Program-made: the position numbers and the translations under genes
The notes under the pieces: generated by a model
What the model was told of the DNA's origin: nothing
Databases searched by the model: none
Seen by the model: only the letters and a program-made list of their open reading frames with translations
Assembly: GCA_003248965.1 (NCBI GenBank)
Contig: QFQU01000020.1
Span: 3,425 to 67,424 of the forward strand
Origin: Brevundimonas sp.
Lineage (GTDB): Bacteria; Pseudomonadota; Alphaproteobacteria; Caulobacterales; Caulobacteraceae
Reading direction: 5' to 3'
DNA: 64,000 bases
Part shown: positions 1 to 8,684 of the stretch, piece after piece
Layout of the letters: each line of letters opens with the position of its first letter
How positions within the stretch are numbered: the stretch's first letter is position 1

Positions 1-183
1 GATGAACATCAGCGCGCGCGACTTCCCCGACGCCGGCGGCGACTTGATCAGCAGATACTGCTCGCCCCGCTTGGCGAACGCGCGCTCCTGCATGGGGCGC
101 ATGCCCATCTCGTTCGCCTTCGCTGAGGCGCCGGTGCGGGCCGTGGTGAAGCTGACGGCAGGGATCGGTTTCGTCGTGGTCAT
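1..183 (-). CDS. DEAD/DEAH-type SF2 helicase, N-terminal fragment (cut by window edge)
   Basis: Only the first 61 codons lie in the window. The reading frame starts at ATG 183-181 and contains a Walker A loop, SPPASGKSRAL, preceded by RPMQERAF, as in the Q-motif/motif I region of SF2 helicases of restriction and phage-defence systems. Its start codon overlaps the stop codon of the DUF262 gene by four bases (ATGA), so the two are translationally coupled and belong to one operon with the methylase upstream. The rest of the protein, including motifs II-VI and any nuclease domain, is outside the window, so subtype cannot be decided. Confidence 0.7.
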   Translation of the reverse strand, partial: MTTTKPIPAVSFTTARTGASAKANEMGMRPMQERAFAKRGEQYLLIKSPPASGKSRALMFI

Positions 184-1889
184 TGGGGAGAGGAGCCTTC
201 GCAGAGCTTCAACATGTCCGCGTGAATGCGATCCGCGCGGGCCGCCAGAAAGGCGTCGTAGTCGTCAGCGATCAGGGCACCGTAAGGAATGAGGTGGCTC
301 TCCAATCGCTGGCGAACAACCTCTTCGCCCAGGGACGCCTTCTCGGCGCGTTTGCTGACATATGTGGAAGGGGTTTGGGCGCCGACTTTTCGATTGGTCG
401 TCCATGTGATCAGCGCGCAGTTGAGCGCACGGTTCACCCTCTCGTCCGCGCGATCTCCGCCGAGAATGCCCACGGGGTATAGATGGTGGAACTCGCGGCT
501 ATGAAAATTGTCCGGCGTGATTGACGCCCCATCCGCGAAATCCAGCCCACCGCGACGCAAGCTGGTAGCGAGCATCGCGCGTGGCAACCGGTCCTTACGA
601 CCGGGCCAGCCCGCGAGCATGAGTTCTTCTTTTGCAGGCAAGGGGTAGTAGGTCTCGTCGAATAGCTCACAGGCGCCTTCCGCCTTCCCTGTCAGCATGT
701 CGCGGAGAATGCGGTAGTCCGCGTATGCGCGAGTGGCGGAGGTCTTCCCATACCGGGAGGTATAGCTGGCTCTCCACAGGGCCTTACGTATCAAGGAACG
801 GGCGTTTCCGCCGTCGTCGAAATTGTGCTCGGGCACGTCAGCCCACAGGGCGCACACAAGATAGACCGCCACCTCGGTCGGCAGGCACTGCTCATTGAGG
901 ATGGCTTCCGACCGAAGGAACTGGATGCCGTGCTTGAACCCGTGTTCCAGGCGGCTCCAGACCGACGCGAACTCGGAGCCGTAGGCGGTGTCCAGATAGG
1001 TCTTCTTGAGAGGCGGACGGTCCATCAGCAAGGCCGCAACCGATAGGATCGTGTCTTCGATCCGACCATAATCGCGTGCCGCCGGGACAGAACCCACCAA
1101 CACCTCGACCATGTCGTGGAGGGAATCGCCTGTCGCGCTTTCAAGCTGGGCGACGACGATGTCAAAATCCTTCAGGGGGGTCGCCGACGTGTTCATTTTG
1201 ATGAACACGTCTAAGGCAGTGCCGCGTCCAGTTTTCGAGTTCAGCGACAGGAACGGGATGTCGTATTTCGCTACCCGCTGCCGGAGGATGCCCAGCCTCT
1301 CTACCAGATCGAACGTCAAAAGCTCGGCTGCCTGGATTGTCTTCTTCCAGGCAGCCAGTGCTTCTTCGCCCAAATACCCAGGGCAGAGAACCGTGGCCGG
1401 GATGTAGCCCCGCTGGAGCATCTCGATAGGGTCGTTGGCCCATGCGGGCTGAAGCACGCCCTTGCGATCCCATCGTTTGAGAGCCTCGACGCGGGGAGCA
1501 TCAACACCCCCATCGGTGCTATCGCTTTCCTCGTCAGCCTCTTGGGCAGTCAGGGACACCAGCACGTCCAGCCCATCACGCCGGTAGTCGCCGGTCAGTC
1601 CCCGCCACAAGGCCGTCATCCGCTGCTGGCCGTCGAGAAGATGCAAGGACGGCTTCGATTGGGGTTTCGGCGCCCCGACGATAGGGCGCGAGAAGAAGAG
1701 TTCTTCGTCGCCCACCTCCAGGGTCAGCAAGGCGCCGATTGGCAAAGGCGGGTCGCGGAGAATGTTCTCCAGCAGGCCCACAACCTGATTATGCCGCCAA
1801 GCCTCATGCCGCTGGAAACGCGGCAGAACCACTTGGCCCTGCTTTATCAGCGCGAACCAATCCTCGACCTTCTTATTGCGCGCTTCCAC
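180..1889 (-). CDS. DUF262 and HNH (DUF1524-like) domain protein, GmrSD-like single-chain nuclease
   Basis: This 569-residue protein has the DUF262 signature at its N-terminus: LPRFQR near residue 22 and LHLLDGQQRMTAL near residue 82, the DGQQR motif thought to bind nucleotide. Its C-terminal third carries an HNH-like core with SREFHHLYP near residue 465, followed by a conserved Asn-rich segment (LNCALITWTTNRK). DUF262 plus DUF1524/HNH in one chain is the layout of GmrSD-type modification-dependent nucleases. Here it sits ten bases after the methylase gene and overlaps the helicase gene, so it is probably the cutting or sensing subunit of a composite defence operon rather than a stand-alone type IV enzyme. 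Function is inferred from domain composition only. Confidence 0.85.
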   Translation of the reverse strand: MEARNKKVEDWFALIKQGQVVLPRFQRHEAWRHNQVVGLLENILRDPPLPIGALLTLEVGDEELFFSRPIVGAPKPQSKPSLHLLDGQQRMTALWRGLTGDYRRDGLDVLVSLTAQEADEESDSTDGGVDAPRVEALKRWDRKGVLQPAWANDPIEMLQRGYIPATVLCPGYLGEEALAAWKKTIQAAELLTFDLVERLGILRQRVAKYDIPFLSLNSKTGRGTALDVFIKMNTSATPLKDFDIVVAQLESATGDSLHDMVEVLVGSVPAARDYGRIEDTILSVAALLMDRPPLKKTYLDTAYGSEFASVWSRLEHGFKHGIQFLRSEAILNEQCLPTEVAVYLVCALWADVPEHNFDDGGNARSLIRKALWRASYTSRYGKTSATRAYADYRILRDMLTGKAEGACELFDETYYPLPAKEELMLAGWPGRKDRLPRAMLATSLRRGGLDFADGASITPDNFHSREFHHLYPVGILGGDRADERVNRALNCALITWTTNRKVGAQTPSTYVSKRAEKASLGEEVVRQRLESHLIPYGALIADDYDAFLAARADRIHADMLKLCEGSSPQ

Positions 1890-1898
1890 GCTACCCCC

Positions 1899-4655
1899 TC
1901 AGTCCCGACCAGCCTTGCCGCTGCTCATTTTTGTGTAGAGTTCGAACAGCTTTTCGAGCCGCTCGGTGTCGTTGCGGAACCGACGTCCGATGTAGATGCG
2001 TTCGAGAACCTCGTCATTGGCCTCATGGGCACGACGGAGGTCATCCGGCATGTTCTCGGGATCATAGAGGTCCGCGATAGTCGCCGGAAAATGAACCTCG
2101 CGGGCCAGAAGGATGTTCGCGGCGCATCGGGTGAGGTCCGCTTTGTTCTGTTCAGTCAGCTTCGGGAGCGGGAAAGTGTTCCAACCCAGTGTGTTTGAGT
2201 AAGAAAAATCGTTTCGCATTCTGACGCAGACCGTTCCGATCCACACCCAGTGCAAGCGAGAAACGATCAAGGCGGCGTTCCAAAGCTCCGCGCCATAGAG
2301 CGCAAAGTTTCGCTCACTGATGACATAGCCACCGTCCGTCACCGCCACGGGAAGATACTGACGATTTTCCGATGACACGCGCGGGACGACTACGGCGGTG
2401 CCGGCACGGTGCGGGGCGAACACGAACCTATGAGGTTGGCCTGCATAAGCTTTCGCTTGCTGACCTCCCTTCAGACGCACCTCTCTCACATTGTCTATTC
2501 GACGTTTAATCGGATCGCAATGCAAAGCTTCATCCAGATCGCTATCCTCGATCCAGATACAATATCTGACCTTGCCATTAATAAGCTCGTTCGAACCGAT
2601 ATACTGCTTTATGAACTTGCCGGCTGATGGGCAGCTACTCTCGATTGAAGAAACATCATGGGCATTCAATATTAAATGACCCCCATCATTAGGCATGTTT
2701 CCTCGAATCATAATCCCGCGCCCGTCAGACGCCGAGGTCTTCGGCGTCACCGAAACATTCTCGCTCGCGACAAGATATGGACCGATGTTATCTACCGTCC
2801 TGACAATTTCGCCACCTGCGGGCGATACGCTCAAGATCGTTGGCGTCACTGAGCGATCTTGCGTCAAACCAACGATAACGACGGTGACGCCGGCCTTATT
2901 GGAGGCCAAATTAGACCAATGGAAACTCTGGGCTGCGAAGAAAATTCTGTAGCCCATGCCAAACATAATGGGCCACAAAATGGGAACTTGTTCGCCCTGG
3001 CAAACTGAGTTCGTCGCCACGAACGCGAACGAGGCCCGAGTAAAACGCGCATACTCAGCCGCCTTCATGAACCAGCCGGCAACATAGTCCAGTGACTTCC
3101 AGCCAGTTGCTGTCCGTGAATGAAATACCGCTTTCAGATCGGATTTTTGCTCATCGTTTTGAACGACGGAGCCGAGGTATGGAGGATTCCCACAGATGTA
3201 GGTTTCGCCTCCCTCATTTTCAAAGTCGATCTCGGCCTGATCGAGCGGCGTCTGAAATAGGTCATCCGAGGTGACTTTCACGCCAGTTCCGGTTGGCGGG
3301 CATATGCTCAGCCAATCTAAACGTAGAGCGTTTCCGCAGGTGATCCAGTTCTCCGCGCCAAGCGGCAGGAACTCTGCAATGGCCTCCTTCTGACCGCGAT
3401 AAGTCACGTCGGACTGATACTCAGCAATGATGAGAGCAAGCCGGGCGATCTCAGCAGGAAAGTCGCGTAGCTCAATCCCGCGGAAGTTGGTCAGTGGAAT
3501 CTCGGATCGCCGATCCGGCTCTCCGCGTCGCCTGTTGATGTCCGCCTCGATCTCGCGCATCGCCTTGTAGGCGATCACCAGGAAGTTGCCCGAGCCGCAA
3601 GCCGGGTCGAACACCCTGATCCGCGCCATGCGCTTGCGGAGGTTCAGCAGTTTTTGCGGGCTGTCGCCGGCCTCGGTGAACTTTTCGCGCAGGTCGTCAA
3701 GGAAGAGCGGGTTCAGCACCTTCAGGATGTTGGGAACGCTGGTGTAGTGCATGCCCAGCGAGCCGCGCTCATCCTCGTCTGTCACCGCCTGGATCATCGA
3801 CCCGAAGATGTCCGGGTTGATCTTCCGCCAGTTCAGACTCCCGATATGCATCAGGTAGGAGCGGGCCACCTTGCTGAACCGGGGCGCGTCAGTGCTTCCG
3901 CTGAAAAGCTGGCCGTTCACATAGGGGAACTTGATCGCATAGCGCGGGAGGCCCGCCGCTTCACGATCCGCCGGCTTGGTGTCCATGGCGCGGAAAATTT
4001 CGCCGATGACCTCGTGGGTCATCGCGGCGTTGCTCGCCGACATCTGCTCGACCGTCTTGGTAAACAGCCCCTCGGTCAGGAAGATGTCGGTGTCCTCGGC
4101 GAAGAAGCAGAAGATCAGCCGCGCCATGAAGTGGTTCATGTCGTGCTGACGTTCGACAGACGCCCAGTCTGGGTTCTCCTTCAGAAGCTGGACGTAGAGC
4201 TTATTCAGCCGCCCCGTCGCCTTCACATCGAACGAGCTTTCGCGGATTTCCTTGACCGTGGTGATCCCGGCCAGCGGCAGGAAGAAGCCGAAGTGATCAG
4301 GGAACTCGGCATAGGTGCAAGCAACCGTGCCACCACCGTTCAAGTCTTCCGCCTGGAACCACTCGCCATCCGTGGCGACGATGAACTTGGCCTTGGCCGA
4401 AGCAGTCTTGGGGCTGTCGCGCAGGGCTTTCAGTGTGTCGTCCACGGCGCCCAGCGCGCAGGTGGCGATGTGGATGTTGTTGCGCTGGAGGACGCCGCCC
4501 GGCACGTCGGACTGATTGGTCGATCCCGTCCGCAGTCGCTTGATCGTGGTCGCAGGATTGTCGAAGGCGATCAGAAACTGAAACGGGAACTCGGCCGCGT
4601 CGAACGGCTCAAGCACGAGGTTGGATACAGCTTCTTCAATCTCAACGGGATTCAT
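1899..4655 (-). CDS. MmeI-like class I N6-adenine DNA methyltransferase
   Basis: About 918 residues. The SAM-binding motif I reads FDPACGSGNFLVIAY near residue 347, and the catalytic motif IV reads NPPYLGS near residue 488, the NPPY form typical of N6-adenine methylases. The region after it resembles the target-recognition and C-terminal helical part of MmeI-like (type IIL) enzymes. The first 200 residues do not show a recognisable MmeI-type D-ExK nuclease motif, so cleavage may be delegated to the DUF262-HNH partner 10 bases downstream. Start could also be ATG at 4667; neither has a clear ribosome binding site. GC is visibly lower than in the core genes (especially 2450-3130), consistent with transfer. 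Likely role: protects host DNA in a three-gene restriction or defence system. Confidence 0.85.
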   Translation of the reverse strand: MNPVEIEEAVSNLVLEPFDAAEFPFQFLIAFDNPATTIKRLRTGSTNQSDVPGGVLQRNNIHIATCALGAVDDTLKALRDSPKTASAKAKFIVATDGEWFQAEDLNGGGTVACTYAEFPDHFGFFLPLAGITTVKEIRESSFDVKATGRLNKLYVQLLKENPDWASVERQHDMNHFMARLIFCFFAEDTDIFLTEGLFTKTVEQMSASNAAMTHEVIGEIFRAMDTKPADREAAGLPRYAIKFPYVNGQLFSGSTDAPRFSKVARSYLMHIGSLNWRKINPDIFGSMIQAVTDEDERGSLGMHYTSVPNILKVLNPLFLDDLREKFTEAGDSPQKLLNLRKRMARIRVFDPACGSGNFLVIAYKAMREIEADINRRRGEPDRRSEIPLTNFRGIELRDFPAEIARLALIIAEYQSDVTYRGQKEAIAEFLPLGAENWITCGNALRLDWLSICPPTGTGVKVTSDDLFQTPLDQAEIDFENEGGETYICGNPPYLGSVVQNDEQKSDLKAVFHSRTATGWKSLDYVAGWFMKAAEYARFTRASFAFVATNSVCQGEQVPILWPIMFGMGYRIFFAAQSFHWSNLASNKAGVTVVIVGLTQDRSVTPTILSVSPAGGEIVRTVDNIGPYLVASENVSVTPKTSASDGRGIMIRGNMPNDGGHLILNAHDVSSIESSCPSAGKFIKQYIGSNELINGKVRYCIWIEDSDLDEALHCDPIKRRIDNVREVRLKGGQQAKAYAGQPHRFVFAPHRAGTAVVVPRVSSENRQYLPVAVTDGGYVISERNFALYGAELWNAALIVSRLHWVWIGTVCVRMRNDFSYSNTLGWNTFPLPKLTEQNKADLTRCAANILLAREVHFPATIADLYDPENMPDDLRRAHEANDEVLERIYIGRRFRNDTERLEKLFELYTKMSSGKAGRD

Positions 4656-4660
4656 GCAGA

Positions 4661-4849
4661 CGACCATACGAAGTCGGCACCCGTCGCAGCAAGGCGATAC
4701 TCGACGACCTAACCAACGAGCCGCAACGCATTCTCTTCGATCACGCCATGACGTCGGCCGAAATCAGGCGGTGGCGGTGGGCGGCGTTCCAGATGGACCA
4801 GAACCCCGAGGGGCGTGGTCGCTTTCCATGGGAGCGGCACCATGGATGA
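4661..4849 (+). pseudogene. possible 3' remnant of an unknown gene
   Basis: One plus-strand frame between the methylase start and the next gene reads as protein-like for about 62 codons (for example NEPQRILFDHAM and RRWRWAAFQMDQNPEGRGRF) and ends in TGA at 4847-4849. There is no plausible start at its left edge, and it begins about where the methylase gene starts. The only internal ATG (4748) would give a 33-residue peptide without a clear ribosome binding site. It may be the tail of a gene truncated when the methylase operon arrived. I do not recognise the family and the call rests on composition alone. Confidence 0.25.
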
Positions 4850-4874
4850 AGGACTGCTTGGCTGTCCATCCCAC

Positions 4875-5288
4875 TCACCGCAGGTGAGAGAGGGTTTGCT
4901 CTTCGAACATTCGCAGCATCAATCCGGTGCGGAGATAGGCTTCCTCGTCTCCTCGCCAGACGAGCCGTGCTCGACGTAGATCGTCCTCAATCCAAATAAA
5001 CGCATCGAAGTCAGGCCCCTTGAATAGAAAGCCATAGCAAATGCAGCCGTCGTCGCCACTTCCCTCACCAACATATTCGACTGTGAGAAGTTCATTGAAC
5101 GCCAGAGGCTGCGACTTGGCCAACAGACTTTGACCATTCGTGAGGTCATACGCTTCGACTGCCGCTTGGAAGAAGCCGTCGTAGTCGTCGCCGGGTGTCC
5201 TCCACGAGTTTGGAGGAGGCAACAGACTCAACATTTCATCGAAGGTGAGCCAGCGTTGATTGGGCGGATCGGCAGGGGACTCATTCAT
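4875..5288 (-). CDS. hypothetical protein, 137 residues
   Basis: The start was set at ATG 5288 because GGAGAG stands six bases before it; the longer frame reaching 5456 has non-protein-like composition before this point. The product is acidic, Trp- and Phe-rich (DGFFQAAVEAYDLTNGQ, then GFLFKGPDFDAFIWIEDD), with no membrane segment or signal peptide. I do not recognise the family; small acidic proteins of this look are often immunity-type or accessory proteins on islands, but nothing here proves it. It lies alone between the methylase operon and a 1.2 kb non-coding stretch, with lower GC than the core. Confidence 0.6.
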   Translation of the reverse strand: MNESPADPPNQRWLTFDEMLSLLPPPNSWRTPGDDYDGFFQAAVEAYDLTNGQSLLAKSQPLAFNELLTVEYVGEGSGDDGCICYGFLFKGPDFDAFIWIEDDLRRARLVWRGDEEAYLRTGLMLRMFEEQTLSHLR

Positions 5289-5483
5289 GCGATCTCTCCG
5301 ATGACGTGTGCAACGGCGGCCTCTACGGTCTTGGAAATGGACTGGACTGGACTGGTCATACGGGCACCAAAGAGACAGAGATGAACTAAGTCTGCGATAC
5401 AGACTGTAATTGCGCTCAGGTGACCGACTGCCTCCTCGTGCCGTGATCGGAATCATACTGCGGCCGCCCTCGATTCAGGCAGG

Positions 5484-5553
5484 GGCCGTCCGTCTTGCAG
5501 ACGGCCAGCCGCTCCTCTCCGCCGTCAGACCTTCGGCTGTCGCCTTCGGTCTG
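5484..5553. other. paired hairpins in non-coding island DNA
   Basis: Two inverted repeats lie side by side: GGCCGTC (5484-5490) with GACGGCC (5500-5506), and CAGACC (5526-5531) with GGTCTG (5548-5553), the latter with imperfect further pairing through the CTTCGG/CCTTCG loop sequences. The flanking 150 bases contain no gene, so the structure may be transcribed RNA or a binding-site array. Confidence 0.35.
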
Positions 5554-6127
5554 CCCGCCGTTCGGGAGCTTTTGAAGGCGGTTCAGAAAATTGTTCTGCG
5601 CCGCCCCGCGCCCCGGGGCTGCCTGTATATCTTGAGGTTCGTCTTTCTCCCCCCCCCCTTCCAATCATCAGGGACGACAGGAAGGGAAGAGATCGTCCGG
5701 TGCCTTGACTCCATCGGAACGCCCCACTGGCCACGTTATCGTTTTCACGATGGCTGGCGGTCGCCCGGTGCCAGCTTGAGCAGCCCACTCTCGACCCGAA
5801 GGCCCGGCGGTTATGGAGGTTGCCCTCCAAGCTGCGTGCCTCGGCAGTAGGGTGGACCGGGCACGCCGGATCAGGGCCAAATCGTCCAGGCACACTGATC
5901 CTCTTTTTCGTAGCCTTTCGCCGCGAGCAGCAGAGGGGCCGTTGCTCTCCTAACCACCCGCTCTCGCATGTCGGTGGGAGATGTCCGCCTCGTTGGCTGT
6001 TCTGCCCCAGTGCTGGTCGGACGCGGCCTTTCGGCTCGCTAAATGTCCCAGCCTTTTCCTGTCTTGCGGCGGGGCCACCGCGATCTCGCCCCTGAACAAT
6101 ATGAGGTGACCAGAAGTTCTGATCGAC

Positions 6128-6210
6128 AACCTATTTATGTCAGAACGCTCGGCCTCCTGCGATATGTTTCGACGTTCGGCCCGACACATCGGCCGTTGGA
6201 TAAATAGGTT
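6128..6210. repeat. 83 bp nested inverted repeat, AT-rich outer arms
   Basis: Outer arms AACCTATTTAT (6128-6138) and ATAAATAGGTT (6200-6210) are perfect 11 bp inverted repeats that stand out as AT-rich in GC-rich DNA. Inside them CGGC pairs with GCCG, and CGATATGT pairs with ACACATCG with one mismatch, giving a three-stem nested hairpin. Could be a structured RNA, a bidirectional terminator without U-tract, or a recombinase core site of the island. Confidence 0.5.
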
Positions 6211-6471
6211 TACCGCCCCCCAGATCAGGTGGTCGGTATATCTACCACGGAGCCGAATGATCGACCTCTACGAGTTCATGTTGAAGAGACGTCTGACGAC
6301 AAGCAGGCGCCACTGCTCCACCTACTGGTGCCAAATGGCACCGAACTACCTTGTAGTTGGTGGCCCCTCCGATACGGCCATGATCACAGTCTTCCGCCGG
6401 CTGGTCGCGGAAGGTCGGTGGGGGACGGCCTATCGAGTGGCGCACATAATCTTGTTCGGCCAGGTGCGGCG

Positions 6472-6690
6472 ATGAGCTTGCCAGTGGCTCCATTCGAAAC
6501 GGACATCCACATCGAGATGGTCATCAATCTCGACGACGCCGCCGATGACCATCGTCGCGTCGTTGCGGAGTGGTGGTGCTGCGATCAGGCTCAGGGAGGC
6601 TGGTTCAGATCAGTGAACAAGCTCGCCAGGACCGTTCGGTTCTCGTTCGAGAGCGACCACGACGCCATCGCTTTCTGGCTGGCGAACTAA
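6472..6690 (+). CDS. small hypothetical protein, 72 residues
   Basis: Starting at ATG 6472, the frame encodes an acidic, Trp-rich product with protein-like composition (VINLDDAADDHRRVVAEWW, then NKLARTVRFSFESDHDA), ending in a TAA. The upstream extension of the same frame to 6229 reads as noise and was excluded. There is only a weak ribosome binding site (GGTGCGGCG). No membrane segment and no family recognised; it lies between the structured non-coding stretch and the HEPN-nucleotidyltransferase gene. Confidence 0.45.
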   Translation: MSLPVAPFETDIHIEMVINLDDAADDHRRVVAEWWCCDQAQGGWFRSVNKLARTVRFSFESDHDAIAFWLAN

Positions 6691-6815
6691 CGGGTTGGTT
6701 GGCAGTCGAAGAGTTCGACAGGTGGCTGCAACACTGGATTGAAGCGAGAAGCAATCGTCTCGGTCGGGCCATCCGAATGACCTGCTCAACCAGCGATTCA
6801 GGGTAAACCTGCCAC

Positions 6816-8684
6816 ATGAACCCGCTCAAACCCTACAAGGAACACATCGTCGGCGATCTGGCCGAGATCGCGCGCTGGACTGTGTTGAACGTCCAGACGG
6901 GTATCTCTTGGCCGTATGAGGTCCAGAAAGTCCGGTGGAAAGATCGCGACCTCTTCATCCTCCCGGCCTCCGAGGACAAGGGCGCGGGCGTCGCCGTCAA
7001 ACTGGAAAAGCATGAGGTCCACGACGACGTTCAGAAGCTCTTGCTGACGTTCTTGAGCGCGTTGTGTTGGGTTGAGCGCGGGGGAGCCGAGGTCACCGGC
7101 TTCGGTGGCGGGCCGTATCCGGTCCCGTGGGAGCGCGAGCGACGCTATGGCTCCATCACCAAACAACTCGACCTGACCTACCTCCCCGCACCGTGCGACG
7201 ACAAAGCCCGGCTGGCTCTCGCTCTCTTCCGCGAGGGGAGTAGCGTGAACCACCCCGCGTTCGCTTTCCTAAGTTTCTTCCGGGTGCTGGAGCTTCGGCC
7301 AAAACACCGCTGGTCGAACCACATGATCAAGTGGGTCAACCGCCAAATCCCGCACCTGTCGGATCATAAGGCTCAACAGATCGCCGCCGGGCTTTCCGCC
7401 AAACACGCCGACCTTGGCGCCTATCTCTATGAGTCGGGGCGGTGCGCCATCGCTCACGCCAACAGTGGAGTGATCGTTGATCCCGACGATTACACCGACG
7501 TTCGGCGGCTGGAGGCCGAACTTCCTTTGATGCGCGAGTTGGCGATCCGGTTCATCGAACTGACCCAAGGCGTGAAAACCGGCCACACGATCTACAACGA
7601 ACACCTCTACGAACTGGCGGGGTTCAGGAAGATCGTCAGCGAAGAGGTCATTGAGCGGCTGAAAAATCCCGGCGACCAGATGGAAGGCGTCGTGATCAAT
7701 GTCCCGACCATCACTATCGGTCTGATCGGCAAGACGCCCTACGCACCACTCGCCTACATGATCCCCTTCGAGTTTCAGCGGGGGCCGAACGGCCAACTGG
7801 TGATCTCCTATACCAGCCCCGATGACCTGATCTCGTTTCGGTTCTGGCTCGATTTCGCCAACGAACGGCTCCACTTCAACATTCAGAATGACCTTGCGGC
7901 GGCGGATAGCGGCTCGCTCCAGTCGGCCGAGAACATGGCCGAACTCGCTCGCTTCGTTTGGGACTACTGGCGCAACGGGAAGCTGGTCATTACCGAGACC
8001 GACACCGGCGAACAGATGTCTCGAAAGGACGCCTTCATTCCGGTGAACGTCATCCTTCGAGGCACCGAGAACGTGGAACAGCAAGCGGCTCTGAAACAGG
8101 CTGACCGGCGCCGGGCGCAGGTCGAACGGCTGGTGTCCATCGTCCGCAACGACCCCGATCTCATGACCGTGCTGACGACCGTCAGGGGACTTGGGCTGAA
8201 CGACTGGCTGGTGTTCTCTGGGTCGGTCTATCAGGCGGCTTGGAACGACGTGACCAATCGCGCGCCCGGCTACGGTGTGAAGGATTTCGACGTTGGCTAC
8301 TTCGATGAAGACGTGTCGTGGGATGCGGAGGACGTGGTGATCAAGCGCGTCGCCGAGGCGTTTGAAGAGCCGCTTCGGAGCCGGGTCGAAGTTCGGAACC
8401 AGCGTCGAGTTTCAGAGTGGTTCGAAGCCAAGTTCGGCGAACCCTATCCACCCATCGAAGACACCGCCGAGGCGTTGAAGCGGTTCGTCGCTCCGGCTTT
8501 CGCCGTGGGGGTCAGGCTGGAGGCCGATGATACGATCAACGTTGTCGCCCCCTTCGGTTTGGACGACGTGTTCGACATGCGGATCAGGCCGAACCCGCTC
8601 CGGCCGGTGGCTAAGGATTGGGATCGAGTGACCGCGAGAGCCTTGGAACGGTGGCCGGAACTGACAATCGTGGACCCGACATGA
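6816..8684 (+). CDS. MauJ/HEPN-like protein fused to a DUF925 nucleotidyltransferase
   Basis: This 622-residue protein combines two parts. Residues about 1-430 resemble MauJ-like accessory proteins and contain SGRCAIAHANSG near residue 209, an R-x4-H motif like that of HEPN RNases. Residues about 440-620 form a complete NTP_transf_6 (DUF925) domain with the nucleotidyltransferase hallmarks FSGSVYQAAW (about 467) and KDFDVGYFD (about 488, the D-x-D pair). HEPN plus minimal nucleotidyltransferase pairs are known as toxin-antitoxin modules in which the transferase AMPylates the HEPN toxin; here both parts would sit on one chain. That reading is inference. The C-terminal part is closely related to the gene fragment immediately downstream, marking an island junction. 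Confidence 0.75.
   Translation: MNPLKPYKEHIVGDLAEIARWTVLNVQTGISWPYEVQKVRWKDRDLFILPASEDKGAGVAVKLEKHEVHDDVQKLLLTFLSALCWVERGGAEVTGFGGGPYPVPWERERRYGSITKQLDLTYLPAPCDDKARLALALFREGSSVNHPAFAFLSFFRVLELRPKHRWSNHMIKWVNRQIPHLSDHKAQQIAAGLSAKHADLGAYLYESGRCAIAHANSGVIVDPDDYTDVRRLEAELPLMRELAIRFIELTQGVKTGHTIYNEHLYELAGFRKIVSEEVIERLKNPGDQMEGVVINVPTITIGLIGKTPYAPLAYMIPFEFQRGPNGQLVISYTSPDDLISFRFWLDFANERLHFNIQNDLAAADSGSLQSAENMAELARFVWDYWRNGKLVITETDTGEQMSRKDAFIPVNVILRGTENVEQQAALKQADRRRAQVERLVSIVRNDPDLMTVLTTVRGLGLNDWLVFSGSVYQAAWNDVTNRAPGYGVKDFDVGYFDEDVSWDAEDVVIKRVAEAFEEPLRSRVEVRNQRRVSEWFEAKFGEPYPPIEDTAEALKRFVAPAFAVGVRLEADDTINVVAPFGLDDVFDMRIRPNPLRPVAKDWDRVTARALERWPELTIVDPT

Larger units (their letters stand above)
5289..6471. 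other. 1.2 kb island stretch without a convincing gene
   Basis: All open frames here are short, lack ribosome binding sites and read as low-complexity Arg/Pro/Gly. What can be seen: a triple TGGAC tandem near 5336-5357, hairpin-forming arms at 5484-5506 and 5526-5553, a run of ten C at 5649-5658, and a nested inverted repeat at 6128-6210. The density of structure suggests non-coding RNA, a regulatory leader of a lost gene, or recombination or replication sites of the mobile element. No integrase or replication gene is present in the window to settle this. Confidence 0.5.

Noticed and set aside
5336..5357. TGGAC tandem repeat as possible CRISPR or iteron array
   Set aside because: Only three five-base units with no spacers; too short for either.
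6137..6475. 112-codon plus-strand frame
   Set aside because: Starts inside the nested inverted repeat, no ribosome binding site, composition not protein-like; the 72-codon frame from 6472 is more credible.
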